This document shows positions 18,050-28,093 of a DNA stretch of 64,000 nt, piece after piece; position 1 is the first letter of the stretch, and the number at the start of each line of letters is the position of its first letter. This DNA comes from Mycobacterium sp. (GTDB taxonomy: Bacteria; Actinomycetota; Actinomycetes; Mycobacteriales; Mycobacteriaceae): positions 1-64,000 of the forward strand of contig NZ_JASBVP010000005.1 in NCBI RefSeq assembly GCF_029961025.1, read 5' to 3'. A program made the position numbers and the translations under genes. The notes under the pieces are model-generated. The model had not been told where the DNA came from, searched no databases, and worked only from the letters and a program-made list of their open reading frames with translations.

Positions 18050-18247
18050 AATGCGCAGGTCAGTCTATCCAACGGCGACCGGGAGCGAACCCGAGCACGC
18101 AACGCCGGCCGAAACACTTTGACCGCGAGATCGATTCGGCTATTGTGTGACCGGCGCCACCAGCGCTGGTCACGGCGTGGTCACCGGCGGCCGCGGCTAG
18201 GCGCGGACAACGACGTCCGTGCCCTGATGTCAAGGAGCGGCATCGGA

Positions 18248-19501
18248 ATGAACATAGCCGCGGTCGTGACCACCCGGTGCCCGCTGACCGGTTCGAGGGT
18301 GTTGCTGCCCGGACTGCGGCTCGCCCCCCGTGCCGGGTGTCGGGCCGCTGCGCTGCTGTTGCGCGCTGCACCGTCGGCGGTGGGCTGGTTAGCGGGGTGG
18401 CTGGCCGCGGAATTCGGTCCGCAGGCGCTGACCGGGCAGGTGTTGTCCGGGGTGCCCCCGCTGCCGCTGGGCCGGGTGGCGATCAGCTGGGCGGCGCAGC
18501 GGGCCGATCAGGTTCTCGGTGCGGCGCTCGCGGAAGCCCTCGGGGCGGGCTACCGCGACCTGGTGTGTCATCCGCTCGACGATCAGCACGGCTGTCCGCG
18601 CCGCGACAACCTCTGGCACATGGCCGGGCAGCGCCGCCGCTACGCCGCGCAGACCTCCGATATCGCCTACGGCCCGGCCGGTCATGACAATCTGCTGGAC
18701 ATCTGGCGGCATCCCGGGCCGCCGAACCCGCGGCCGGCGCCGGTGCTGGTGCAAGTGCCCGGGGGCGGATGGGCCGTCAACGGCAAGCGCGGTCAGGCTT
18801 ATCCCCTGATGAGCCGGATGGTCGAGCACGGCTGGATCTGCGTGTCCATCGATTACCGCAAGAGCCCGCGCGCGGCGTGGCCGGCGCACATCATCGATGT
18901 CAAAAGGGCGATCGCCTGGGTGCGCGAGAACATCGCCGATTTTGGCGGCGACCCCGGGTTCATCGCGATCACCGGTGGCTCGGCCGGCGGACACCTCGCG
19001 GCGTTGGCGGCGCTGACCGCAGGTGACACCCGGCTTCAGCCCGGCTTTGAGCACGTGGACACCGGCGTCCAGGCGGCCGTGCCCTGTTACGGCGTCTACG
19101 ACCTCACCGCGGTCGAGCATATGCACGCGATGATGTTGCCGTTTTTGGAGCACTTCGTGATGCAGACCCGCTACACCGATGACCCCGGGCTGTTTCGGGC
19201 GGCCTCGCCGATCACCCATGCCCATCGCGGGGCACCGCCGTTTTTCGTGCTGCACGGCAGCAACGATTCGCTGATTCCCAGCGCGCAGGCCCGGTCGTTT
19301 TGCGCCGCGCTGCGCGCGGCCGGGGCCGCCACCGTCTGCTACGCCGAGCTGCCCAACGCCCACCACGCGTTCGACACCGTCGCCACCGCGCGTTCCCGGC
19401 TGACCGCCGACGCCGTCGCGGACTTTCTCGGGGCCATCTACGGTCGCTATGCTTGCACCCGAACCGGATCCGTACCGCTGGAGGTTTCGCCGGCAAGCTG
19501 A
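18248..19501 (+). CDS. lipQ: LipQ-like alpha/beta-hydrolase (carboxylesterase)
   Basis: 417 residues from the ATG at 18248, close to the 421 of M. tuberculosis LipQ; a longer frame upstream is not needed. It belongs to the hormone-sensitive-lipase type of esterases. The oxyanion segment VQVPGGGWAVNGK lies at about 174-186, nucleophile elbow GGSAGG at about 243-248, and the catalytic Asp (GSNDSLIP) and His (NAHHAFD) near the C-terminus. The first ~100 residues are hydrophobic and may associate with the membrane. It heads a row of lipid-metabolism genes in the same direction. About 200 bp of untranslated DNA lie on either side. Confidence 0.85.
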   Translation: MNIAAVVTTRCPLTGSRVLLPGLRLAPRAGCRAAALLLRAAPSAVGWLAGWLAAEFGPQALTGQVLSGVPPLPLGRVAISWAAQRADQVLGAALAEALGAGYRDLVCHPLDDQHGCPRRDNLWHMAGQRRRYAAQTSDIAYGPAGHDNLLDIWRHPGPPNPRPAPVLVQVPGGGWAVNGKRGQAYPLMSRMVEHGWICVSIDYRKSPRAAWPAHIIDVKRAIAWVRENIADFGGDPGFIAITGGSAGGHLAALAALTAGDTRLQPGFEHVDTGVQAAVPCYGVYDLTAVEHMHAMMLPFLEHFVMQTRYTDDPGLFRAASPITHAHRGAPPFFVLHGSNDSLIPSAQARSFCAALRAAGAATVCYAELPNAHHAFDTVATARSRLTADAVADFLGAIYGRYACTRTGSVPLEVSPAS

Positions 19502-19703
19502 TCCGCGATCCGTGCCGTTTCCAATTCGGCCTGATCTCACGGTATTCCGGACATCGCTCGGATCCGCACAATGAGCTCCCGTTCTCGGGTCAACCGGGCT
19601 AGCGTGGTGTTGGCCGGGGATGGACCCGCCTGGAAAGGGGAGGCTGGAGTGGCAATGACCGGGCTGGCGACTCGGCCGACCGGGCCCGCGCGGGGTCGCC
19701 GCC
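19502..19703. other. lipQ to acyltransferase gap
   Basis: About 200 bp with no coding signal. It separates two genes in the same direction and should hold the promoter for the acyltransferase-plsC-plsB2 group. No clear -10/-35 pair was found. Confidence 0.3.
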
Positions 19704-21182
19704 ATGGCTGAACCCGTCGATTCCGCTGGATTGCCCACCGAGTTGGGAGCGCTGGACTATCTGCTGCATCGGGGGGAGGCCCGCCCGCGGACCCGCTCCG
19801 GGATCATGGGGTTAGAGCTTCTTGACACCACGCCGGACTGGAGGCGTTTTCGGACCAAATTCGAACACGCGTCGCGACGAGCGCTGCGGTTGCGGCAGAA
19901 GGTCGTGGTGCCGACCCTGCCGACGACCAGGCCGCGCTGGGTGGTGGACCCCGATTTCGATGTGGATTTCCATGTGCGGCACCTCCGGGTCCCCGAACCG
20001 GGAACCTTACGCGACGTGTTCGATCTGGCCGAGGTGATGCTGCAGTCGCCGCTGGACATCTCGCGGCCGTTGTGGTCGGCAACCCTGGTCGAAGGACTCG
20101 CCGACGGCAAGGCGGCGATGCTCCTGCATCTCAGCCACGCCGTCGCCGACGGGGTCGGCAGCGTCGAAATGTTCGCGCACATCTACGACGCGAAGCGCGA
20201 ACCCGAGCCCGAGCCGACCCCCCCGCAACCAATTCCGGTAGACCTGACTTCCAACGACCTGATGCTGGAGGGTCTCGCCCATCTGCCCGCCGCGCTGGCC
20301 GACGGTGTCCGGGAAGCTCTCTCGGGCACGGCATCACTGGCGGGGCGGGCGGTGCTCAACCCGGCGTCGCTGGTGACGGGGGTTGTCGGCTACCTGCGTT
20401 CGAGTGCCCGGGTGCTGCGGCCGGCGGCCGAGCCGTCGCCGTTGCTGCGCCGTCGCAGCCTTTCCACTGGCAGCGAAGCGCTCGACATGTCGCTCCCCGA
20501 CCTGCACGCGGCCGCCAAAGCCGCCGGGGGATCTATCAACGATGCCTACCTGGCGGGTTTGTGTGGGGCGCTGCGGCGCTACCATGTGGCGCTCGGCGTG
20601 CCCGTCAGCACACTGCCGATGGCGGTTCCGGTGAACTTGCGCGCCGAAGCCGACCCTGCCGGCGGGAACCGGTTTGCGGGCATCAACCTGGCGGCGCCGG
20701 TCGGCACCGTCGATCCGGTGGCCCGCATCAAAAAGATCCGCGCACAGATGACCCGGCGCCGTGAAGAGCGCGCCCTTAACGTGCTCGGTTCGGTTGCTCC
20801 GTTGCTGAGCATCCTGCCCACGCCGGTGTTGGAGGCCATCACGGGTGCGATCATCGCCTCGGACGTGCAGGCCAGCAATGTGCCCGGCTACCCGGGCGAG
20901 ACCTACATCGCCGGCGCCAAAGTGCTGCGCCAGTACGGCTTTGGGCCGTTGCCGGGCGTGGCGATGATGGCCGTACTGGTCTCCAGAGGCGGGTTCTGCA
21001 CCGTCACCGTCCGATACGACCGGGCCGCCGTCCGCGACGAGGCGCTGTTCGCACGGTGCCTGCTGGAGGGTTTCGATGAGGTCCTCGCGCTGGCCGGTGA
21101 ACCGGCACCGCACGCGGTACCGGCGTCGTTCGCGGTCGAGACGCCCGATTCGTTGTCGCGATCCTTGTCGTCGGGCTCATGA
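19704..21182 (+). CDS. WS/DGAT-family O-acyltransferase (Rv2484c-like)
   Basis: 492 residues, wax ester synthase/diacylglycerol acyltransferase fold. The catalytic HHxxxDG motif appears as HLSHAVADG (about 140-148), with the first His replaced by Ser and the second, catalytic His kept. Other family blocks are seen: PLDISRPLWSATLVEGL before it, and NDAYLAGLCGALRRY, VPVNLRAE, SNVPGYPG after it. It should transfer acyl chains to an alcohol or diacylglycerol; the natural acceptor is not known. Its stop overlaps the plsC start (ATGA), so the two are translationally coupled. Confidence 0.9.
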   Translation: MAEPVDSAGLPTELGALDYLLHRGEARPRTRSGIMGLELLDTTPDWRRFRTKFEHASRRALRLRQKVVVPTLPTTRPRWVVDPDFDVDFHVRHLRVPEPGTLRDVFDLAEVMLQSPLDISRPLWSATLVEGLADGKAAMLLHLSHAVADGVGSVEMFAHIYDAKREPEPEPTPPQPIPVDLTSNDLMLEGLAHLPAALADGVREALSGTASLAGRAVLNPASLVTGVVGYLRSSARVLRPAAEPSPLLRRRSLSTGSEALDMSLPDLHAAAKAAGGSINDAYLAGLCGALRRYHVALGVPVSTLPMAVPVNLRAEADPAGGNRFAGINLAAPVGTVDPVARIKKIRAQMTRRREERALNVLGSVAPLLSILPTPVLEAITGAIIASDVQASNVPGYPGETYIAGAKVLRQYGFGPLPGVAMMAVLVSRGGFCTVTVRYDRAAVRDEALFARCLLEGFDEVLALAGEPAPHAVPASFAVETPDSLSRSLSSGS

Positions 21183-22801
21183 CCGCCGAGCACACCGATC
21201 TTCGGCTACCCGGCTCGGTCGCCGAGGTGATGGCCAGCCCGCCCGGTCCCCGGATCGGGGCGTTTTTCGATCTGGACGGCACCCTGGTCGCGGGTTTTAC
21301 CGGCGTCATCCTCACCCAAGAGCGCTTCCGGCGCCGCGAAATGGGGGTCGGAGAGCTGATCGGGATGGTTCAGGCCGGACTCAACCATCAACTCGGGCGC
21401 ATCGAATTCGAGGAGCTCATCACCAAGGCCGCCGCGATGCTGCGCGGACGGGCGCTGAGCGACGTGGAAGAGATCGGGGAGCGGCTTTTCACCCAGAAGA
21501 TCGAATCCCGGATCTACCCGGAAATGCGGGAGTTGGTGCGCGCGCACCTTGCCCGGGGTCACACCGTGGTGCTCAGTTCGTCGGCGCTGACCATTCAGGT
21601 CGACCCGGTCGCCCGGTTTTTGGGGATCCCCAACACCCTCAGCAACCAGTTCGAGACCGACGAGAACGGGATCCTCACCGGCGGGGTGGTCAAGCCGATC
21701 CTGTGGGGGCCGGGCAAGGCGGCGGCCGTGCAGCGGTTTGCGGCCGAGCATGGCATCGACCTGAAGGACAGCTATTTCTATGCCGACGGTGACGAGGACG
21801 TGGCGTTGATGTATCTTGTCGGCAATCCCCGGCCGACCAACCCGAAAGGCAAGATGGCCACCGTGGCCCGGCGCCGCGGCTGGCCAATCTTGCGGTTCAC
21901 CAGCCGCGGCAACTACGGCATTGCCGGGCAGCTGCGGGCGCTCGCCGGGATCGGCTCGCTGGCCCCGGTCGCGGCCGGCGCGGTTGGCCTGGGCCTGCTG
22001 ACCCGCAGCCGGCGTCGGGGCGTGAACTTTTTTACCTCCGTCTGGTCGCAGCTGCTGCTGGCCACCAGCGGCGTGCGTTTGAACGTCCTCGGCGCGGAGA
22101 ATCTGACCGCGCAGCGTCCGGCGGTGTTCATCTTCAACCACCGCAACCAAGTCGACCCGATCATTGTTGCCGCGTTGGTGCGCGAGGATTGGACCGGCGT
22201 GGCCAAAAAGGAGCTGGAACGCGACCCGATCGTGGGCACGCTGGGCAAGTTGCTCGACGCCGTGTTCATCGACCGAGACGATCCGGCCGCCGCGGTGGAG
22301 GCATTGCATCAGGTTGAGCAGCGGGCGAAAGCCGGGCTGTCGATCGTGATCGCCCCCGAGGGCACCCGCGTGGACACTACCGAGGTGGGGCCGTTTAAGA
22401 AGGGGCCGTTCCGGATCGCGATGGCGGCCGGCGTTCCCCTGGTGCCGATCGTGATCCGCAACGCCGAGATCATCGCCGCCCGCAACTCCACCACGATGAA
22501 TCCCGGGACCGTGGATGTCGCGGTGTTTCCCCCGATCCCCGTTGACGACTGGACGCTTGACACGTTGCCCGATCGCATTGCCGAGGTGCGTCGGCTGTAT
22601 TTGGACACGCTGGCCCACTGGCCGGCCGGCGAGTTGCCCGAGGTGGGTCTGTATACCCGCAGGAAGCCCGCGCCCGGAAAGCGTGGGCACCCCAAGGCGG
22701 CCCCGGCCAGGGCGGCGGTCAAGAAGAACGCCCGGGTGGCCGCGCGGCCAACCCCGGTCAAAAAGAACGCCGAACCATCCCGCCCGAAAGGACGACCGTG
22801 A
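21179..22801 (+). CDS. plsC: Bifunctional HAD phosphatase / lysophosphatidate acyltransferase
   Basis: 540 residues, two enzymes in one chain as in M. tuberculosis Rv2483c. Residues ~20-230 are a SerB-like HAD phosphatase (motif [10 protein letters not shown], motif II SSSA, motif III with [11 protein letters not shown]). Residues ~290-480 are a 1-acylglycerol-3-phosphate acyltransferase (NHRNQVDP for the HX4D motif, IAPEGTR for the EGTR motif). The last ~40 residues are a Lys/Arg/Ala/Pro tail. The second acylation of glycerol-3-phosphate fits with PlsB2 encoded next; the genes overlap by 4 bp. Confidence 0.92.
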   Translation: MTAEHTDLRLPGSVAEVMASPPGPRIGAFFDLDGTLVAGFTGVILTQERFRRREMGVGELIGMVQAGLNHQLGRIEFEELITKAAAMLRGRALSDVEEIGERLFTQKIESRIYPEMRELVRAHLARGHTVVLSSSALTIQVDPVARFLGIPNTLSNQFETDENGILTGGVVKPILWGPGKAAAVQRFAAEHGIDLKDSYFYADGDEDVALMYLVGNPRPTNPKGKMATVARRRGWPILRFTSRGNYGIAGQLRALAGIGSLAPVAAGAVGLGLLTRSRRRGVNFFTSVWSQLLLATSGVRLNVLGAENLTAQRPAVFIFNHRNQVDPIIVAALVREDWTGVAKKELERDPIVGTLGKLLDAVFIDRDDPAAAVEALHQVEQRAKAGLSIVIAPEGTRVDTTEVGPFKKGPFRIAMAAGVPLVPIVIRNAEIIAARNSTTMNPGTVDVAVFPPIPVDDWTLDTLPDRIAEVRRLYLDTLAHWPAGELPEVGLYTRRKPAPGKRGHPKAAPARAAVKKNARVAARPTPVKKNAEPSRPKGRP

Positions 22802-25143
22802 CCAAACCGGCCCTCGACACCGGCACATTCACCACCAGCGAGGACCCGCTGGTGTTGGCGGCCGTGTCGTCCTCGGTCGAAGCCGAGCTGCTCTCTGACT
22901 GGCTGCAGCGGCAGCGGGCTCGCCATCCGGAGGCCAAGATCGACGTCGTGCGGCTGCCGCCCCGGAATTCCCCGCCCGCGGCACTTGGCCCGCTCGTCGA
23001 GCAGCTCGAGTCCGACGAGGACCGTTCGATCGTGCCGGTCCGGGTATTCTGGCTGCCCCCCGCCGGTGGCCGAGCCCTGAGCAAGTGGGTTGGACTGCTT
23101 CCCGGCCGGGACCCCTACCACCCCAGCGAACGACGGCAGCGCCGGATCCTGCGCAGCGATCCCCGCCGGGCCCGGGTGGTCGCCGGGGAGGCGGCCAAGG
23201 TCTCCGAACTTCGCCAGCAGTGGCGTGACACCACAACGGGCGAGCATCCAAACGATTTCGCGCAGTTCGTCACCCGCCGGGCCATCCTGGCCATGGAACG
23301 CGTTGCCTACCGACTGCTCGGCCCGGAGTACAAGTCGCCCCGACTGGTGAAGCCGGAAATGCTGGCGTCGGCCCGATTTCGTGCCGGTCTGCAGCAGATC
23401 CCGGGAGCCACGCTCGAAGAGGCCGGTAAGATCCTCGACGAGATGGCCACCGGATGGAGTCGGCTATCGGTCGATCTGATTCCCGCGCTTGCCAAGTCGC
23501 TGTTTTCTCGCGGGTTCGATCCCCAGATCGACTACGACCAGTATCAGGTGGCGGCCATGCGTGCCGCGCTGCAAACCCATCCCGCCGTCCTGCTGTGGTC
23601 GCATCGATCCAACCTCGACAGCGCGGTGCTCACGGTCGCGCTTGCCGAAAACGGGCTGCCCAAGACACACGTGTTCGGCGGGATCAACATGGCGTTCGGG
23701 CTGATGGGACCGTTGATGCGCCGCTCGGGCGTCATCTTCATCCGCCGCAGCATCGGCGGTGACCCGCTCTATCGCTACGTGCTCAAGGAATACGTCGGCT
23801 ATCTCGTCGAGAAACGGTTCAACCTCAGCTGGTCCATCGAAGGCACTCGCTCGCGCACGGGGAAAATGCTGCCTCCCAAGCTGGGGCTGCTGACTTACGT
23901 TGCCGACGCATACCTGGAGGGCCGCACCGACGACATTTTGTTGCAGCCGGTCTCGATAAGCTTCGACCAGTTGCACGAGATCGCCGAGTACGCGGCCTAT
24001 GCGCGCGGGGCCGAAAAGACGCCCGAGGGCCTTAGCTGGCTGTACAAATTCATCAAGGCCCAGGGTGAACGCAACTACGGAAAGATCTACGTCCGATTCC
24101 CCGAAGCGGTTTCGATGCGACACTACCTGGGGGCGCCGGGCGGTCCGATGGCCCACGATCAAGCCGCTAAACGTCTTGCCCTGCAGAAGATGTCGTTCGA
24201 AGTAGCGTGGCGTATCCTCCAGGGAACGCCGGTGAACGCGACCGGGCTGGTGTCTGCGCTGCTGCTGGCCACTCACGGAGTGGCGTTGACTCTCGGTCAG
24301 CTGCACCGCACCTTGCAAGATTCGCTTGATTACCTCGAACGCAGGCAGATCCCGATGACAACGAGTGCATTGCGGCTCCGCACGCCCGAGGGGGTTCGAG
24401 CGGCGGTGGATGCGTTGTCTCACGGGCATCCGGTTACCCGGGTGGACGGCGGCCGGGAACCCGTGTGGCGCATTGCGCCCGAGGATGAGCACGCCGCGGC
24501 GTTCTACCGCAATTCGGTCATCCATGCCTTCCTGGAGACCTCGATCGTCGAGCTTGCGCTGGCACACGCCCGCCACGCCGACGGGGACCGCCGGCAGGCC
24601 TTCTGGGCGCAGGCGATGCGGCTGCGCGACCTGCTGAAATTCGATTTCTACTTCGCTGATTCCGCGACATTTAAGGCCAACATCGCCAAAGAGATGTCCT
24701 GGTATGACGATTGGGAGTCTCGCGTCGCCGCCGGCGGCGACGAGATCGACGCGATGCTCTACGCGAAACGGCCGCTGATATCCGACGCCATGCTGCGGGT
24801 GTTCTTCGAGGCGTACGCGATCGTCGCCGACGTGCTGCGCGACGCCCCAGCGGAAATCAGCCAGAAGGACCTGACCCGGCTGGCGCTCGGCCTCGGCGCT
24901 CAGTACGTCGCGCAGGGCCGCGTCCGCAGCAGCGAGCCGGTCTCTACGCTGCTGTTCGCGACCGCGCGCCAGGTCGCCGCCGACCAGCACCTGCTGGAGC
25001 CCGCGGGGGACCTCACCGAGCGCCGCACCGCGTTTCGGCGGGAATTGCGGGGTATTCTGCACGACTTCGACCACGTCGCAGAGATCGCGCGCAATCAGTT
25101 TCTCGCCCGCGAAATCGAAGCCCGTCGCGCCCGGGCCGGATAG
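22798..25143 (+). CDS. plsB2: Glycerol-3-phosphate acyltransferase PlsB2
   Basis: 781 residues, PlsB family (about 789 in M. tuberculosis). It catalyses the first step of glycerolipid synthesis, acylating glycerol-3-phosphate at the membrane. Motifs in order: block [14 protein letters not shown] with the catalytic HX4D (about 264), block [14 protein letters not shown] (about 312), block [17 protein letters not shown] (about 345), block [12 protein letters not shown]. The GTG at 22798 overlaps the plsC stop. The order acyltransferase-plsC-plsB2 is an operon for making and storing glycerolipids. Confidence 0.94.
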   Translation: MTKPALDTGTFTTSEDPLVLAAVSSSVEAELLSDWLQRQRARHPEAKIDVVRLPPRNSPPAALGPLVEQLESDEDRSIVPVRVFWLPPAGGRALSKWVGLLPGRDPYHPSERRQRRILRSDPRRARVVAGEAAKVSELRQQWRDTTTGEHPNDFAQFVTRRAILAMERVAYRLLGPEYKSPRLVKPEMLASARFRAGLQQIPGATLEEAGKILDEMATGWSRLSVDLIPALAKSLFSRGFDPQIDYDQYQVAAMRAALQTHPAVLLWSHRSNLDSAVLTVALAENGLPKTHVFGGINMAFGLMGPLMRRSGVIFIRRSIGGDPLYRYVLKEYVGYLVEKRFNLSWSIEGTRSRTGKMLPPKLGLLTYVADAYLEGRTDDILLQPVSISFDQLHEIAEYAAYARGAEKTPEGLSWLYKFIKAQGERNYGKIYVRFPEAVSMRHYLGAPGGPMAHDQAAKRLALQKMSFEVAWRILQGTPVNATGLVSALLLATHGVALTLGQLHRTLQDSLDYLERRQIPMTTSALRLRTPEGVRAAVDALSHGHPVTRVDGGREPVWRIAPEDEHAAAFYRNSVIHAFLETSIVELALAHARHADGDRRQAFWAQAMRLRDLLKFDFYFADSATFKANIAKEMSWYDDWESRVAAGGDEIDAMLYAKRPLISDAMLRVFFEAYAIVADVLRDAPAEISQKDLTRLALGLGAQYVAQGRVRSSEPVSTLLFATARQVAADQHLLEPAGDLTERRTAFRRELRGILHDFDHVAEIARNQFLAREIEARRARAG

Positions 25144-25211
25144 CTGTGGGGATCCGAACTTCGCCGCAAGGCCGCACCGGTTAGCGTCTGGCCTCCCAAT
25201 AGGCTAGACCT

Positions 25212-27224
25212 ATGACTGTCGCTTCGCCCACCGGCGAGCGTCGGGCGGTGCTATGGCCGCTGCTGGGCGGCGTCGCCGTGCTGGCGGGCTGCACCGCGGC
25301 GGGGATAGGGCTGCTGGCATGGGCGGATGCGCTGGCCGCCACCGGGTTGCCCGATCCGGGCCCGGTGACCACGCTGGGGCTGCCGTTCGTGCGGGCGGCC
25401 GGGGAGATCGCCGCCGTGATCGCCGTCGGCTCGTTCCTGTTCGCGGCCTTTCTGGTGCCGCCCCAACCCAGCGGGGTGCTCGACGTGGCCGGGTACCGGG
25501 CGCTTCGGTGGGGCACGGTGGCGTCGGGAGTGTGGTCGGTGTGCGCCGCACTGCTGGTGCCGCTGACCATTTCGGATGTCTCCGGTCATCGGCTGGCGAG
25601 CCATCTCAACCCGGCGACGGTCTGGTCGCTGGCTAGCCTGATCAACACCGCCGCCGCGTGGCGCTGGACGGCGTTGCTGGCCGCTGCGGTGGCGTTGGCC
25701 AGCCTGCCGGTGTTGCGCTGGTCCTGGGTTCCGCTGCTGCTGCTCGGATCGTTGGTGACCCTGGTGCCGCTGGGGCTGACCGGCCACTCGTCGGCCGGCG
25801 GCTCGCATGATCTGGCCACCAACAGCCTGCTCATCCACCTTGTCGCGGCCAGCCTGTGGGCCGGTGGTCTGCTGGTCCTGCTGGCGCACGCGCTGCGCCA
25901 CGGGGACCATGCCGACCTGGCCGCGAGGCGCTTCTCGACGATCGCCCTGTGGTGCTTTGTCGCGATGGCGCTCAGCGGCGTGATCAACGCGCTGGTGCGG
26001 GTGCTGCCCTCCGACCTGCTGCTGACCGCCTACGGGCGGCTGATCCTCGTCAAGGCCGTCGCACTGGGCGTGCTCGGGGTGATCGGCTGGCGTCAGCGCC
26101 GTACCGGAGTCGCCGCGCTGCAAGCGGACCCGCACGCGCGAGGGGCGCTGATCCGGCTGTCGCTGATGGAAGCGGTGGTCTTCGGCCTCACCTTCGGTGT
26201 CGCCGTCGGGCTGAGCCGCACACCACCACCGCCACCGCCGATCGGGATTCCCTCGATCCCGCAAGTGGCGATCGGCTACGACTTCGACGGACCGCCCACC
26301 GTGGCGCGGGTGCTGTTGGACTGGCGCTTCGACTTGATCTTCGGCACGGCGGCGATCGTGCTCGCCGGCCTGTATCTGGTGGCGGTGCGCCGGTTACATC
26401 GTCGTGGCGACTTCTGGCCGATCGGCAGGACGCTGGCCTGGCTGCTCGGCTGTGTGCTGCTGTTGTTCGTCACCTCCTCGGGGTCGGGCCGTTACCTGCC
26501 GGCGATGTTCAGCATGCATATGGCCGTGCACATGATGCTGTCGATGCTGGTGCCGATCCTGCTGGTGCTGGGCGGCCCGGTGAGCCTGGCGCTACGGGCG
26601 TTGCCGGCCGCCGGGCGGGACGATCCGCCGGGCCCGCGGGAATGGCTGCTGGCGGCCCTGCACAGTCGGCTGTCCCGCTTTTACACCCACCCGATCGTGG
26701 CGACCGTGCTGTTCGTCGCCGGGTTTTACGGGTTGTATCTCAGCGGCCTGTTCGACGCCGCGGCGGGCAGCCATTTAGGGCACGTCCTGATGAACGCCCA
26801 CTTTCTGCTCAGCGGCTACCTGTTCTACTGGGTGGTGATCGGCGTGGACCCCACGCCGCGGCTGATCCCACCGCTGGCCAAGGCGGCCGTGGTGTTCGCC
26901 TCGCTGCCGCTGCACGCGTTCTTCGGGGTGGTGATGATGGGCACCCAGCGGGTGCTCGGCGAAAGTTTTTACCGGTCGCTGCGGTTGAGCTGGCATACCG
27001 ATCTGCTGGGTGATCAGCGACTCGGCGGCGCAATCGCTTGGGCGGCAGGGGAGGTGCCGCTGGCGATCGTCATGATCGCACTGCTGGTGCAATGGTCGCG
27101 CAGCGATCAGCGCATGGCACGGCGGTTGGACCGCGCCGCCGAGCGTGACGACGACGCCGAGCTGGCCGCCTACAACGCGATGTTGGCCGAATTGGCTCGC
27201 CGCGACACCTCCGGGCGATACTGA
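25212..27224 (+). CDS. CopD / CtaG-type membrane protein, cytochrome oxidase assembly
   Basis: 670 residues, a fusion of two membrane domains. The N-terminal half (about 10-345) has eight or so helices with the CopD copper-resistance pattern (HLVAASLWAGGLLVL, AGRLILVKAV-like AYGRLILVKAVAL). The C-terminal half is CtaG of caa3-type oxidases, with the Met/His-rich FSMHMAVHMML (about 434-444) and GGPVSLALRALP. It probably delivers copper to cytochrome oxidase. M. tuberculosis has a similar protein (Rv0102) elsewhere; IS6110 sits at this point there. It is flanked by short gaps (68 and 156 bp) and transcribed with its neighbours. Confidence 0.85.
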   Translation: MTVASPTGERRAVLWPLLGGVAVLAGCTAAGIGLLAWADALAATGLPDPGPVTTLGLPFVRAAGEIAAVIAVGSFLFAAFLVPPQPSGVLDVAGYRALRWGTVASGVWSVCAALLVPLTISDVSGHRLASHLNPATVWSLASLINTAAAWRWTALLAAAVALASLPVLRWSWVPLLLLGSLVTLVPLGLTGHSSAGGSHDLATNSLLIHLVAASLWAGGLLVLLAHALRHGDHADLAARRFSTIALWCFVAMALSGVINALVRVLPSDLLLTAYGRLILVKAVALGVLGVIGWRQRRTGVAALQADPHARGALIRLSLMEAVVFGLTFGVAVGLSRTPPPPPPIGIPSIPQVAIGYDFDGPPTVARVLLDWRFDLIFGTAAIVLAGLYLVAVRRLHRRGDFWPIGRTLAWLLGCVLLLFVTSSGSGRYLPAMFSMHMAVHMMLSMLVPILLVLGGPVSLALRALPAAGRDDPPGPREWLLAALHSRLSRFYTHPIVATVLFVAGFYGLYLSGLFDAAAGSHLGHVLMNAHFLLSGYLFYWVVIGVDPTPRLIPPLAKAAVVFASLPLHAFFGVVMMGTQRVLGESFYRSLRLSWHTDLLGDQRLGGAIAWAAGEVPLAIVMIALLVQWSRSDQRMARRLDRAAERDDDAELAAYNAMLAELARRDTSGRY

Positions 27225-27380
27225 CCGGGGTCGCGTTCACAGTTGCGGTTTTCTCCACAGCGCCGCCGGGAGCCGGCTCGGTGGGGGTGGTGCTGTCGGT
27301 GGCGGGTCGGTCAATGGACCTGTCACGGGCGGCGAGGCGGTAGCGCAGCGTCGCCAACTGCGAAATGGAAGGAATCAACG

Positions 27381-27914
27381 ATGTTTGAGACGCCCCTGGC
27401 CGTGGTCGGCACCATCGTCACCGACCCGAAGCGCCGGATGGTCGGCGGACAGGAGGTCATGAAGTTTCGGGTTGCCAGCAATTCCCGCCGCCGCGGCGCC
27501 GATGGCAATTGGGAGCCGGGCAATTCGCTGTTCATCACCGTGAACTGCTGGGGCCGGTTGGTCACCGGCGTCGGGGCCGCGCTGGGCAAGGGTTCCCCGG
27601 TTATCGTGGCCGGCACCGTCTACACCAGCGAATACGAAGACCGCGACGGGGTGCGCCGCGCCACCTTGGAGATGCGGGCCAGCGCCGTCGGACCGGACGT
27701 GTCCCGCGCGATTGTGCGTATCGAGAAGATCGGGCACTCGGTTGCCGGAGTTAGCGGGATAGCCCCGGGCGGTGGCGCCACGACCACCGGGCGGGCAGAG
27801 TCCGATCAGCCCGATCCCAGCGCCGATCGCGGTGCGCTGCCGGAAGCCGCGGTAGCCGACAGCGCGGGGTCACCGGCCGGACCGGACGGCCCGACGCTTT
27901 CCCTGTCGGCGTAG
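27381..27914 (+). CDS. Single-stranded DNA-binding protein paralogue (Rv2478c-like)
   Basis: 178 residues from the ATG at 27381, with AAGGAA upstream. The first ~110 residues are an SSB-type OB fold (VVGTIVTDPKRRMVGGQEVMKFRVASNSRRR, FITVNCWGRLVTGVGAALGKGSPVIVAGTVYTSEYEDRDG). The tail is Gly/Ala/Ser-rich and acidic but lacks the DDDxPF partner-binding tip of the main SSB, so it is the second mycobacterial SSB type (SsbB/Ssb2), linked in M. smegmatis to mobile-DNA and stress roles. The main ssb is elsewhere in mycobacteria. Confidence 0.88.
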   Translation: MFETPLAVVGTIVTDPKRRMVGGQEVMKFRVASNSRRRGADGNWEPGNSLFITVNCWGRLVTGVGAALGKGSPVIVAGTVYTSEYEDRDGVRRATLEMRASAVGPDVSRAIVRIEKIGHSVAGVSGIAPGGGATTTGRAESDQPDPSADRGALPEAAVADSAGSPAGPDGPTLSLSA

Positions 27915-28001
27915 CGCCTGCCCCGGAGGCGGGGTGCCCGATGGCGCGGCTCCCTGCTTCCGGGATGCGGCCCGGCTCAGCTGCTGGCCCGCGACGCCGG
28001 G

Positions 28002-28029
28002 TTGGGTGCGCTCGGGTCCCGCCTAGGAT
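28002..28029 (+). promoter_or_regulatory. Predicted sigma-A-type promoter of ettA
   Basis: TTGGGT, 16-bp spacer, TAGGAT. The start would fall near 28036, about 58 nt before the ettA ATG, with a triple 11-bp repeat in the leader. Prediction by eye only. Confidence 0.45.
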
Positions 28030-28045
28030 GGTCCGGGGCAATCGT

Positions 28046-28078
28046 GCAGACCAGATGCAGACCAGATGCAGACCAGAG
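28046..28078 (+). repeat. Three tandem 11-bp repeats in the ettA leader
   Basis: GCAGACCAGAT occurs three times head to tail (last unit ends AG instead of AT), directly before the GAGAGG ribosome-binding site region. Repeat number may vary by slippage and would change leader length. Confidence 0.9.
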
Positions 28079-28093
28079 AGGTAACACCGCGGC

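Noticed and set aside
18050-18247. Longer start for lipQ at 18119
   Set aside because: It would run through the tRNA-proximal promoter region, adds 43 arginine-rich residues not typical of LipQ, and the ATG at 18248 gives the family length.
21206-22828. 540-codon minus-strand frame opposite plsC
   Set aside because: Antisense shadow; rich in His, Arg, Gln and Gly, with no domain. plsC on the plus strand has all its motifs.
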